From Choanephora cucurbitarum (Eukaryota; Mucoromycota; Mucoromycetes; Mucorales; Choanephoraceae), in the NCBI GenBank assembly GCA_025331435.1, contig JAIWNI010000059.1:1-64000 (forward strand): a stretch of 64,000 nucleotides of DNA, read 5' to 3'. Made by a program: the position numbers and the translations under genes. Below, in pieces: positions 12,008 through 23,100 of this stretch (position 1 is its first letter; every line of letters starts with the position of its first letter). The notes under the pieces were generated by a model. It had not been told where the DNA came from. It searched no databases and was given only the letters and a program-made list of their open reading frames with translations.

Positions 12008-13470
12008 TTACACAAGTAAATCGGTCGAAATCTGTGTGCTCACTGCATTATCTGATTTCAATGTTCGAATCGAAGATAACTGAGATTTCTGAATTATAGA
12101 TTTTAGAGCTTCTCCAGAAAGAGGCTTGTTTCCTCTCTTTTGGAGATTAGCGATCAGTGTTCCTACAAAGCTATAACGTAAAGAAAGAGGATAGACAAAA
12201 AAAAGTCAGGATGTAAACGTGAGATGAGAAACAAGCATATCAATCTAACCAATCACCAGCTCCAGTAACACTCTTGATTTCATGCTCTTGAATAAATTCT
12301 GGGGAAAAATATTCAATGACAGCATTCTTGCTGACAAAAAGGCAACCTTCGTCACCTAATTTGGTGAAAATATTAGGAATATATTGGGACAAGAACATAG
12401 CATAAGGCGCTACAGTTTCTACGGATCTAGGCACGCCTAAATTTAAGAAAACGAAATAAAGGTCAACATAAGCACATTTTTCCTCTATACTTTACCTTTC
12501 AATTGATTCAGCAAAGACACATCGACTTGGCCTACTTTTAAGGAGGGATCAGATCTTATCTGATCACACATTGCTTCAAGTTCAAACTGATTAGGCGTTG
12601 TATATTGGATAGAGCGAGCTTGCATAGTTTTGGCTCTTTGGAATAACTTGAGAGATTTAGGTACAGATGTCGGTTCAAACAAGGCTGAAATGTGCACTTT
12701 AGTTATGTCTCTGTACGACTGTTTTCTGTATGAAATCGTCTACCTGGAATGGATAGAGATGCACACGTAGTTGCAATGTTTTCGATCAAGTTTGGAGTAA
12801 TGTTTCCATCAAAGCAAATAAAATCAGGTTTCTCGCTTTGTATGATGGAAGTCACCTTAACATGTTTTGTTAGTCAGCATCTAACTTTCCTAACATTTTC
12901 TCTTCTCAATACCTTTGAAGGTTCTATAGAATCAAATATGTTCATATCTGCCACTGCTGCAATCAATTGCCCATCATTTGAGTGAAGTGCATTATAAACC
13001 TAATAGAAAATGTCCATCAACTTCCATTTTGAAAACAATGCTTGTCTTAGATTAAATCCTTACTGCTGTGGGCTGATTTTTAATGTATGAATATGCTCTG
13101 TTGTCTTGATAAGAAGGGGATGTTAGTCTACAAAGACTGCTATTCATACAGTGTATTTACCATGCCAATAGTTTTCATGCCTTTTCGAACAGACTCTCCA
13201 GCCAAATCATCGCCAACTACTGAAACTAACTTCACGTTTTTAGCACCAGTTCTCCAAGCAGCTTCGGCAACGTTTCTGCCTACTCCGCCTAAGGTTTGAG
13301 CAACATGACCAGGTGTTGATGTGTGCAAGATGGAAGTAGCCGCTGCCTTTCCAACTGTTGCAGTTATATCAAGTGCTATGCCACCTATCACAAGCAACTA
13401 CAAAAGAAAAGAAAATAAGCCTCGCTGAAATCAAGAAAGAAGAGGCTGAAACAAGACAACTGACAGACAT
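12008..13470 (-). CDS. pfkB-family sugar kinase, pseudouridine-kinase-like
   Basis: ATP-dependent ribokinase-fold kinase. Eight exons: 13470-13465, 13397-13150, 13097-13064, 12999-12913, 12855-12744, 12684-12496, 12436-12250, 12170-12008; 341 residues. The first coding exon is just ATG TCT, joining to LLVIGGIALDITATVG. The pfkB-1 region is GGVGRNVAEAAWRTGAKNVKLVSVVGDD; NQPTAVYNALHSNDGQL and ADMNIFDSIEPSK follow. The pfkB-2 anion hole and catalytic Asp appear as SVTGAGDCFVGTLIANL, rebuilt across the last intron. These blocks resemble the kinase half of fungal pseudouridine glycosidase/kinase fusions; here no glycosidase half is visible upstream. Substrate pseudouridine is inference; ribokinase or another nucleoside kinase remains possible. 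The exon 2/3 junction (GTATGA donor) is the least certain. Confidence 0.8.
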
Positions 13471-14644
13471 GACAAGCGCGTATAAGGTTATCTTTTTACT
13501 TTGTATCTCGCAGATATTTATTTCCAAAAGCTAATTTGCGAAGCGGTCACACTGATGTGAGTAAAGTCCTTGTTTATCCAATCATCGAGCTTGTTGAAGT
13601 AAAAGGAAAAGCTTAAAGACTAGTGCTGAGAAGAATGTCAAAAATACTTGAATAATACCTGACATTAGACTTGTCGTTGCTTGCACATCTTGGGCAGCTT
13701 GATATTAAGTTTTTCTCTTGTAAAGTTGACATATCTGCAGCAGAAAGTCTCGTCGTCTTGTCTTTTGCTAATTCACTATTCGAAAAGAATTTGACTAGAA
13801 GAAACAAAAGATAAAACCACCTAGTCAACAATGGCTTGGTGATCCTCAATTTTCCATAGTTTTTAGACCCTGATCTGACTGTTATTGTACATTGGATTGG
13901 CTTTCCAAGACCCTCCTTTCAGCGTATGAATATGATTTCGTCTAAATTTCGACCTGTTGGAATCCTTCGAGTAAGGCAACTTGAAATAGGTACTGTCTGA
14001 AGGATTTTAATTTTTTTTTGGCTCTTGAGCTTCAAAGTTGAATGTCAAATACAGACAATCTGTTTTTATCAATTGCCTACTGTTTCTCTAAAGTGATCTA
14101 CACCTGCCTTTTTAGGTTTTTTTAAGACAGTAGATGGCTTGATCTTATAAGCATAATGATTTTTTTACTCAATAATACACAACAAGCTTCGCGGTTGGTA
14201 CAATTAAAAAAATTTCAACGAGTATTTTAGCTAGTTCAAATTACCTTGATTCTAAAGATGTCAATTTTAGTCGGCTCTTACTCTATCAGCAAAAGATAAA
14301 CACAGATCTATTCCAGAAACATTAAATGAAATCTTCAACCTTGGTCATTTAAAGCTCAACGAGCTATTTGATTGGTCAAAGCTAAATAGACTTCAAATTT
14401 GCTGCCCCCCCTTATTTTATTTAGTACTCCTTTAAGTTGATTCATATACCTTTCTTACTTTCCTTTCTTTTTTTCTTCTTCTTCTTCTTTTTGTGTATAT
14501 ATACACTCTAAATCTACTCTTCTTTTCTTAAGCTTACACTCATTTCTCACTAAGTCTTATATTGAGAGTAAGTTGCTATAGTTAGAAAGCAAAAGAAGTA
14601 GTTGTTAAGTCTTACCTATAGCTCACTTAGATTACTTTTTCGCC
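13471..14644. other. divergent intergenic region, pfkB kinase / B56
   Basis: About 1.2 kb between divergent genes. No convincing coding frame. The last 200 bp before the B56 start have C/T-rich tracts (TTTCTTCTTCTTC near 14465-14490) and a TATATATACACT-like box near 14496, a plausible promoter for the B56 gene. Confidence 0.5.
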
Positions 14645-17237
14645 ATGATCAAAGGATGGAAAGAAGCTGTAAGTTGTCTAAACAGTATCTCGCTCGAAGC
14701 ACTAACAATAACACACAACAGCTTACTCGAACTAAAACCGAAAAACCTATGCCAGTTGAACCCAACACAGATATGAATAATAGTACTGTGAATAGGGATA
14801 TGCCGCCTGATTCGCCTAAGCCTAATGGTATTATCAGTTCATCTAATGTAGAAATGGTAGGTCTTTCTTTCTTTCGCTTTTGCTTTGAAAAAGAACAAGT
14901 AGCTAAAAAACCAAATGATACAACAGCAGCAGAAAAGCATTCGCACCAACACTACCACCACCACTACTACAACGACTATCAATAGTAACAACGCTGTTAG
15001 TTTCATGCACAGTAACTCACATGCGAAAGACGTACCAAAGACAGGCCCTTTACATCATCGTCTTAAGAATGCACCTATCGATCAGATTCCTATCAGTAAA
15101 GCACCTCGTCGCCAAAAATCATCCCGTTTCTATGTGACCGAAAAAGTTCAGTTGGAACCTACACCAGCATTTCATGGTAAGATACATATGTATTTGTTTG
15201 ACGGAGGGTTTCAGCTAAACAAAAAAAAAATCTAATTTAGAGGTACCGAGTCATATGCGCCCAGATCTGTTCCTCAAGAAAATCAAACAGTGTACAGTCA
15301 TCTTTGATTTTAGCGATGCTTCAGCAGAACTTCGTGAAAAGGAAATTAAGCGACAGACATTACAAGAAATTTTGGATCATATTTCAATGAATCGAGGTGT
15401 CTTGACTGAAAATGTATACCCCGAGATTATCAATATGGTAAGTGATTTTATTGATACAGGATAGAGACGGAAGAGAGTAAGACTATTTTGTTTCTAGTTT
15501 GCTATCAACCTTTTTCGTCCCATTCCTCCTCAAGTGAACCCTGTTGGTGATGCATTTGATCCTGAGGAAGACGAACCTGTGTTGGAATTAGCTTGGCCTC
15601 ATCTGCAGACTGTATACGAATTCTTTCTTCGGTTCCTGGAATCACCTGAATTCAACATCAACTTTGCCAAAAAACATATTGATCATAAATTCATCCTTCA
15701 GGTACAGGGCAGATAGTAGAAAAAAAAACGAGGGGAGATAAGCTTATATATCTGTTTGATAGTTACTGGATCTTTTCGACTCTGAAGATCCCCGTGAACG
15801 CGACTATCTGAAGACAACTTTACACCGAATATATGGCAAGTTTCTGAATCTTCGTGCATTCATCCGTCGCTCAATCAACAACATATTTTTCCAATTCATC
15901 TACGAAACTGAGAGACACAACGGTATTGCCGAATTTCTTGAAATTCTAGGCAGCATCATCAATGGTTTCGCATTACCCCTGAAGGAAGAACACAAAACGT
16001 TCCTTTCTCGAGTCTTGATACCTTTGCATAAAGCTAAATCACTTGCATTGTATCATCCTCAATTAGCGTATTGTGTAGTTCAATTTTTGGAAAAAGATAG
16101 AGCATTAACATTTGAGGTATGTTGCATCATGTATGGACATCAATAGAATGTCTCATTTTATTTCCAAAGGTCGTTACTGGTCTTTTGCGTTACTGGCCCA
16201 AAGTCAATAGTTCCAAAGAAGTGATGTTTTTGAACGAAATGGAAGAAATCTTGGATATCATTGATATTCCTGAGTTCCAACAGATTATGTGTCCCTTATT
16301 TACCAAATTGAGTCAATGTGTCGCTAGCCCTCATTTCCAGGTCTCTGAGAGAGCTTTGTACTATTGGAGCAACGATTACATTGTCAGTCTGATGGCTGAA
16401 AACATCAAGATCATTATGCCCATCATATTTCCTACTTTCTACAAAACTTCGAAAACACATTGGAACAAGTAAGTAGACACCATTAGACAAGCAAACCTTG
16501 TTGAGCTTATGCATTCTCTATAGGAATATTTTGAGTTTAGTCTATACAGCTTTGAAGCTTTGTGTGGACATTGATCCAGCTTTGTTTGATGAATGCGCAA
16601 ATGAATACAAAAATCAAAGACAACTGTAAGGACAAAAGCAACGAAAGCATGAGCAAATACTGACAGAATGGCTTGTTTAGGGAACGAAAGCTTCAAAAAG
16701 AACGTGAAGATAATTGGAGACATTTGCAGCAAAAGGCAGAAAAGATAGTAGCATCAAAAAAGAACGGTGACCATCCCAGTACACATGAAACATTAGAAGA
16801 ATACAATACCAACTCTCATTATGTTTTCGGTCAGAGCGATATTAATGGTTTGTTCTTTTTTTCTTATCAGTTTTTCTCAGAAAAAAAAGGGGGCTTTATA
16901 TGATATCTAATGTTACCACAATTATCCTTTAGACATGTTGAATGAACTAGAAGAATTGGATATGGATGACAGTCAAGAAATTATGTCAGAACATGGAGGA
17001 GAGCAAAAAGATGATATTCACCCTGATATGCAGCAATTTGAAACTCCTCCTGCTCAATTCCAAGTCTTTAGACGTAAATCGATTATACCAGTGGATGAGA
17101 CTGTAAGTTTGTTGATTTCTAACATTTCAGTTTATACTCATAACTTTCTATTTCAGGTATATAATGAATTGTCGCGTCACGTCAGTCTTGATGAAGTGTT
17201 AAATCAAGCACCTGGTGCTCATAGCCCATCCGCATAA
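14645..17237 (+). CDS. RTS1: PP2A B56-type regulatory subunit (B')
   Basis: Targets the protein phosphatase 2A core to substrates (cell cycle, kinetochore, stress). Eleven exons: 14645-14668, 14722-14856, 14903-15176, 15241-15437, 15498-15701, 15763-16116, 16170-16468, 16524-16625, 16681-16847, 16933-17102, 17157-17237; 668 residues with all phases consistent. N-terminus [13 protein letters not shown] is followed by a Thr/Asn/Gln-rich low-complexity region, then the HEAT-like B56 core: [102 protein letters not shown]. The tail is acidic and then ends [11 protein letters not shown]. The long core and divergent termini match yeast Rts1 / fission yeast Par1. Intron 1 (CACTAAC branch site) is chosen over a 21-bp alternative as too short. 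Confidence 0.93.
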
Positions 17238-17372
17238 ATTCAGACACACAAACACATAAATGAACATATATATATACATACACACAGAAAAAAAAAAGAA
17301 AAAAAGAGAGTATAACTCTCACTTATCCATTTGTATTTCAAATAAATGATCGTTGTCCCCCCTTCATATCTT

Positions 17373-18263
17373 TTATAATTGTTGTGCTCGCCAATCTTCT
17401 TCTTCACTTTCGTCATCGTCATCATCATCAAACATAGATGCAACTTGTTTTACAGGTTTAGTGGTAAGCACTTGTCTCACACTAGACTTTAGGTGAACAC
17501 GAAGGGAATCTTCATCTGTCTCATCTGAATCCAACTGCATCTTTGTCTCACCCGTTTTCCTTAGTGCCTTTAGCTTTTCAACTCGAGAGTCAAATACAGC
17601 TTGTTCTTGAAATATGTCATAGTTTCTTTCTCTCCAAAATGTCTCATCGTCCTCTTCTTGTACCTCGCGTGACTCTTTAGTGACATCAATCATGGCTTCA
17701 TTGAACAATTGAAGGTCCTTTTCGAGCTCTGCTTGTGCCTGTTCCTCAGGCGCTAGTGTGCCTTGAACGCGTGCCTCTTGTTCAGGATCATCAAAGAAGC
17801 CACGGGGCAAAGCATTGTTGCCATTTTCCTCTTCTTCTTCTTCCTCTTGGTTTTCTTCTTCCTGGTTTTGGTCGAAAAAGTCGTCTGGTAACGGCATAGT
17901 TTCATCTTCACTTTCATCTTCATCGAGTTCAATACCTTGTCGTTCATCCTGTTCAGCAATACGAGCGCGCTTATGTATTTGGGTATCCTGTTCTTGTTGT
18001 CTCAGTGGCGAGGCAGGCCGCTTTAATTGCTGTTGTTGTTGTTGTTGCTTTAAAGCTCTTAGCTTTTGCAAGTTTTCTTTGTGTCCGCTAGAACTTAAGT
18101 GAGCTTGCCATATTGTTTCGGATTTTACAGGCGAGTTGCATACGACACACAATAAGCGGCCTGTTTCATCATATTTGGCAAAAACATGTGATATTCTGTT
18201 TGTTTTGCTGCGTTCTTTTTGTTGTTTTTTGAATAACTTGCGTACATCTGCTTTGGAGGACAT
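17373..18263 (-). CDS. ZNF830/CCDC16-like zinc-finger protein
   Basis: Single-exon gene, 296 residues. N-terminus MSSKADVRKLFKKQQKER, then a matrin/U1-type C2H2 zinc finger: LLCVVCNSPVKSETIWQAHLSSSGHKE (Cys-x2-Cys ... His-x5-His). A polyQ run, long acidic stretches (DEDESEDE, EENQEEEEEEEN) and a coiled-coil ELEKDLQLFNEAMIDV follow. The C-terminus is VASMFDDDDDDESEEEDWRAQQL; the block before it, with LPRGFFDD, is typical of the ZNF830 family, reported as spliceosome/DNA-replication-linked nuclear proteins. The gene faces away from the Nop13-like gene, with about 140 bp shared promoter. It converges on the B56 gene, 135 bp apart. Confidence 0.8.
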   Translation of the reverse strand: MSSKADVRKLFKKQQKERSKTNRISHVFAKYDETGRLLCVVCNSPVKSETIWQAHLSSSGHKENLQKLRALKQQQQQQQLKRPASPLRQQEQDTQIHKRARIAEQDERQGIELDEDESEDETMPLPDDFFDQNQEEENQEEEEEEENGNNALPRGFFDDPEQEARVQGTLAPEEQAQAELEKDLQLFNEAMIDVTKESREVQEEDDETFWRERNYDIFQEQAVFDSRVEKLKALRKTGETKMQLDSDETDEDSLRVHLKSSVRQVLTTKPVKQVASMFDDDDDDESEEEDWRAQQL

Positions 18264-18403
18264 GGCGAATAAATTAAGAAAGGAAAGAGAGAGAAGAGTG
18301 GCTTAATATCAATTTAATGCAGATGTGACTTCTTTGTCCACCACAATAGGCTTCCTTTACTTGCCAACTTTCTTTTTTCTTCGACTCTTTTTTCTACAAT
18401 AAC

Positions 18404-19729
18404 ATGGCCAAGAAGGAATCAAAAGAAGAAGCCTTCAACGTGCTTACAGAAGTAACTGAATACGAAAAGGACGAGGATGAAGAAGCTCGTCTTGCTGCAA
18501 AGGCTGAAAAGAAAAAACGCAAGCAACTCAGTAAAGAAGAGAAAGAAGCTCAGCGTAAGATCAACAGAGAAAACAGAGAAAAGAAGAAGCAAAAGAAAGA
18601 ATTAAATAAGAAACGAAAGGTATATTGAGTTACGATTTCAACAGATCCAGCTGATGACTAAAAAGATGATATCTATGTAAAAAATTGAAGAGAGGTGAAT
18701 TGGGTGAAGAAGAAGAGGAAGAAGAAAAGGAAGAAGAAGATAGTGAGATGCAAGTAGATTCAACAAAGAAAGACAAGAAGGAAGCTGAGAGACCAGCTAA
18801 ACCCGAAAAGAAACAAAAAGTAATTGAATACGGTGTTTGGGTTGGTAACCTTAGCTATGCTACCACATCAGACACAATTCGGGATTTCTTTAAAGAGTGT
18901 GGAGAAATCATTCGCCTTAAGTGTCCTAAAGGAAACGGTGCTAAGAACAACAACAAAGGGTAATGTGGAATACACGCGACTAAATCCTTATTGACTCTTT
19001 TGGAACGATAGTTTTGCCTATGTCTTTTTCTCTACACCTGAAGCATCTGCAAAAGCCGTTGCTCTATCAGAACAAAAGTTAGAAGGCCGCTCTTTGTTGA
19101 TCAAGGATTCCGAGAACTTTGAACGTGTAGATGACTCCAAACCAATGACTGAAGTAGAAAAGAAAGAGATGAAAAAACAAAAAAATCCACCTTCACCTAC
19201 CCTTTTCCTCGGCAACCTAAGTTTCGATACCACGAAGGAGTCAATTCAAGAACATTTCTCTTGGGCAGGAGAGATCCGTAAGGTGCGTTTAGCTACCTTT
19301 GAGGATTCAGGAAAATGTAAAGGGTTTGCCTATGTTGATTATCATGAAGTGGAAGCAGCCACCAAAGCCATTCGTGCACCTGATAAGCATAATTTGGATG
19401 GAAGAAAAATTCGTGTTGAGTTTGCTAGCGCTGAGGCTCATATGCGATCAAAGCCTTGGTTAATGCGTAAGGCAAAGAAAGACAATGGTTCAGAACAACC
19501 AGAACAACAACAACAACAACAACAACAACAAACAGAATCTACAGAAGAGCCTGCTTTTAAGAGACGAAAGACTTTCAATAAAGAAGAAAACGATCATAGA
19601 CCAAGAGAAAGACGTCCCAAGAAGCCTGTTGATGGTGGACGTCTTAAGCCTGGAGAAGCTCTGTCTTCTGCCCAGAGACAGAAGCCTACTGTACAAGAAT
19701 TTAAGGGCACTAAAGTTGTGTTTGATTAA
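18404..19729 (+). CDS. NOP13: two-RRM nucleolar RNA-binding protein (Nop13-like)
   Basis: Predicted pre-ribosomal RNA-binding protein. Three exons: 18404-18619, 18691-18959, 19012-19729; 400 residues. The N-terminal ~120 residues are a highly charged K/E-rich region (KKKRKQLSKEEKEAQRK, poly-Glu), usual for nucleolar proteins. RRM1 has RNP2 VWVGNLSY and RNP1 GFAYVFFS, joined across intron 2. RRM2 has RNP2 LFLGNLSF and RNP1 KGFAYVDY. A C-terminal polyQ tract (19505-19531) and basic tail (RRKTFNKEENDHRPRERRPKKP) end in GTKVVFD. The RRM spacing and PSPTLFLGNLSFDTT linker fit Nop13/Gar2-type proteins; symbol given on that resemblance. The ATG is the first in the transcript and lies 140 bp from the divergent ZNF830-like gene. 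Confidence 0.85.
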
Positions 19730-19790
19730 AAATAATAAATTTCGGTTTTCAAATTTTTTTTCTCTTTCTTTATATTTTGTTATAACACTC

Positions 19791-20670
19791 ATGACTGACA
19801 GTAGATCTGTAATTCTCGACACTTCCATGGGCTCAATCCATGTTGAGCTATACTGGGATCATGCTCCGAGGTAACCAGATCTCGAAACATTTTGACAAAT
19901 GCATTAACCGTTTCTCTTTACAGAACGTGCAAAAACTTTTATGAACTTGTAAGTTGAATAAAGTCAAGCAACCTGTTTATTTATGTTACGCATAGGCTAA
20001 GCAAGGCTACTATGATGGTGTGAGCGTAAGTGAGTTTAAGTAATTAAATATTAAGCAATTCACCATACGTTTTTAGTTCCACCGTATTATTGCTGTAAGA
20101 AAGTCAAAAGCTTTGCACAGTACACGTAAATTCATTTTGATATTTTGGGAAACAAACAGGATTTCATGATTCAAGGTGGTGATCCCACTGGTACCGGACG
20201 TGGCGGCTCTTCTATTTACGGGTAATGTTGATTGTTTTTTTTCTGTCACAGGCTGGTTGATTTTTACTTCAATCTAGTGAGAAATTTGCTGATGAAATCC
20301 ACCCTCAATTGAAGCACACAGGTGCTGGTATTTTAAGTATGGCTAATGCCGGTCCCAACACAAATGGTTCACAGGTAATGCGTATACGTATATCAATACG
20401 TGTGTAAGAAACAAAAGTAACCCAAATTGGTGCATTGCTAGTTTTTTATTACTTTGGCACCCACACCTTGGTTGGATGGAAAGCATACTATCTTTGGCCG
20501 GGTGAGTGACGGCATGAATGTTGTCAAGCGTATGGGCTTAGTAAGAACAGATGCCTCAGATCGGTAAGACAACAAAGGAAAATTACGAACACAACAGTAG
20601 GGGCTTATATCGCTTTTATTATTTTAGTCCTAAGGATACAGTGCGTATCGAAAAGTGTCGTTTAGAATAA
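19791..20670 (+). CDS. cyclophilin, PPIL1 type (peptidyl-prolyl isomerase)
   Basis: Proline cis-trans isomerase. Eight exons: 19791-19870, 19924-19948, 19996-20025, 20077-20094, 20160-20221, 20278-20374, 20442-20563, 20628-20670; 158 residues, a single-domain cyclophilin. Exons 2-4 are only 25, 30 and 18 nt. Active-site residues are present: FHRII (Arg), [15 protein letters not shown] (Phe, Met, Gln), [20 protein letters not shown] (Ala, Asn, Phe), and [12 protein letters not shown] (Trp, His). The short length, N-terminus [29 protein letters not shown] and GYYDGVSFHRII resemble spliceosome-associated PPIL1 rather than CypA. It follows the Nop13-like gene on the same strand by 61 bp, so the two promoters/terminators are very close. 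Confidence 0.93.
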
Positions 20671-20712
20671 AAGATATTATATTGTTTTTATTATTGGAAA
20701 TAGAAATAGAGA

Positions 20713-20993
20713 TTAGATAATAGGCTCATATCTTGCGTTATGTTCGTTACGATCACTGAAAAGGCTATTGAGAAGGAGACATAAGATGAGTTGAGGGTTT
20801 TAGAAGAAAATGAGATGACTTACAAATAAAGAATCAAACCAACAACAGGGAAAAAGAAGACCAAAAGAGACCAGCCGAGCTTACCAGAAACATTGCGGTT
20901 CGAGTTCATTACTTCAAAAATAACTATCAGGTCAAGAATAAGAACCAAGAGACCCAAAAAGCCACCACTATAGCTGAGAACTGTGTCGTACAT
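20713..20993 (-). CDS. small PLDc_N-domain membrane protein
   Basis: Two exons, 20993-20824 and 20764-20713, encode 73 residues. Translation begins MYDTVLSYSGGFLGLLVLIL, with a first transmembrane helix, then DLIVIFEVMNSNRNVSGKLGW and a second helix SLLVFFFPVVGLILYFLF, ending SDRNEHNARYEPII. The pattern (two helices, D-x-x-x-x-x-E loop, KLGW, FFPVVGLILY, FSDR) matches the PLDc_N (cardiolipin-synthase N-terminal) domain that occurs alone in many small fungal and bacterial membrane proteins. Function unknown. It converges on the cyclophilin gene with 42 bp between stops. Confidence 0.75.
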
Positions 20994-23100
20994 TGATTTT
21001 GTTGAGATGTGAGTGAGTAATAGAAAAAGTTTAAAAAAAAAAGAAGAAAAGAAAAGAAAAGATGCATGGTTGAAACATATTCTTGAGCAATTTCGAGTTA
21101 GTCGGACGTTTAATCAGAATGACCGTATAACGACGTATAAGAGTTGTTTCGCAAAATTCCATATTAAAGTGTACCCAGAATAACGCACACACACATAATT
21201 TGTAAGCATGCACTACCTAAGCAAATAGCATAATTTAAGTTATCAGAACCAGCCAGTATGCTTTTGCGCTCAAGAAACGAATAAATATGAAGGGCCTGAA
21301 AGCAAAACAGAAGGCCAACTAGATGCATCAATCAACCTGTACTCCAGTTCATTGTTTAAAAAAAAAAGGCATAAACAGTAGTACTGGTGATTTAAGCACA
21401 TACAAATGACACAGTAAATCTACTCTAAAAGTAATTTCTCTATGCAACCTAAAGTGCGGTTTGAAATACTGTAAAACTACGAAGCAAAAAAAAAACTTCA
21501 TTGATTTCTCTTTTTTACTCGATACAAACTAATACCTCTAATATACTATCATCAGCCTTGTGGAAAATGGAGTAAACATAATTATTTGTAAACAATCGAA
21601 GCAGAGATTGCAATACCGTTTTGTTCATACTTTAAAGGCAAGGATCGACAGCATGAGCAAGTGTTATAATTCTGGCTTTCTTCCATATGTAATCCTTGAA
21701 GGCTATGCTATCTGCTCGTAGCATGTTTTTTTCATAGATACTTTTAAGCTTACTCTTTCCGCTGTTCTTGCCTCCAAAAGAAATAATGTCTTTGTTACAA
21801 TATTGAGACGTCAAAGCGAGTAAGATTGATGAAGGCTGACGATTAAATGATAAGATATTACCTAAAGTTAAGGTATGGAGTATCCTGCCAATTTCGGGAT
21901 AGTTTCGTTTAAGCTTGTTTATGGTCCATGTATCTCTGACATTATTAAACGACCATGCTAATGAAAAAAGGAAGGGTGTGAAGAACATTGGTGTACTTCT
22001 TTTGCTCATTAAGATGAGCTGGATCGCCTATAAACAGAATCCCGCGACTAATAGGGTCGTAGATAGATTATTGATAATCAGCAAAGACAGTAGCCCAAGC
22101 AGACAATGATACTGGAGTAAGTCATGCTTATTGACTCAAATTGTTTTGTGTACACAAACACATAGCCTGTCTCCTACTTGCGTTTTGGGAGTTAAACCAA
22201 GTGACCTTTGTGAAACTAATCGCTTTTGTTCTATCTTGGACTAACGTTCAAATTAAATGCAGTATAGCTAGTGTCAATGGATCTAAAATATAGTTGGTCG
22301 GATTCATTAGTTAAATCAAACATGTCAATCGTTGATATGCCTTTACTCCTCGTATTCGCAGTACAATGAAAGACCTTGGTTAGGAACTGAAACAGTAAAG
22401 TCAAAGTATTTTTTGGGAAAGGAAAAATATAAAGAAAGAGTAAGATGAGCATATTAATGCTATAATATCATTTTCAGCTATTTTGCATCTGTCTACGTCC
22501 ATAGAATAACTCTTTATGAGGTTCATGTTTAGCCCATTTATCTTCTACAGCATCATAGACAGTCGTTGAATCCACTAAGCATTTTGTAGTAATGGGATAG
22601 CATCCATTAAAAAAAATGTGTTATCGCTCATTTCAGTTGATTGCAAGACTACTATAGGTAATATGTTCATGCCATTGAGAAGCCTATGTGATGAGGTTAA
22701 TCTTACAATCTTTTCTTTATATGAGAGAAATCACTCGAGAAAACTCAACGAGGAGAGCTTATTTGGGAGCCAATTGGTTTGGTAATTCTATATGTATTAG
22801 CTTTTGTTGTCTTCTTCTATACCTGCAAGTTTGTGCTCTTTTACTTTTCGCTAGAAACGTAATTCATGCTAGCAGAAGATAGGCTAATAACTGATTTATT
22901 TTTTTTATGATACATGTAATGGGCGCTGTTTGTAGTCTTATAGTGTTATCCCTAAGACTCGAATCAAATTCCTTGATACTAGAAACGCATAACATTTTCT
23001 TTAGAAACAAGTTTTAGAAGATATTCAAAGCATAAACGCTTTGTTTTATTTGTCAACTTCACTGTTTTAGAGTGGTATATTAGAAAGCAAACGAGCTAAA
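20994..23100. other. gene-poor region
   Basis: About 2.1 kb. A 125-codon minus-strand open frame at 21632-22009 (MSKRSTPMFFTPFLF at the start, ending ITLAHAVDPCL) and a second minus frame at 22231-22452 (ending SYTAFNLNVSPR) have ordinary composition, but no family was recognised; they could be fragments of one decayed transposon-related gene. No other feature seen. Confidence 0.45.

Noticed and set aside
14669..14689. 21-bp intron in the B56 gene (first AG)
   Set aside because: Too short for splicing; the next AG gives a 53-bp intron with a CACTAAC branch site and a good frame.
17815..18102. Ser/Cys-rich open frame opposite the ZNF830-like gene
   Set aside because: Antisense of poly-Glu and poly-Gln codons.
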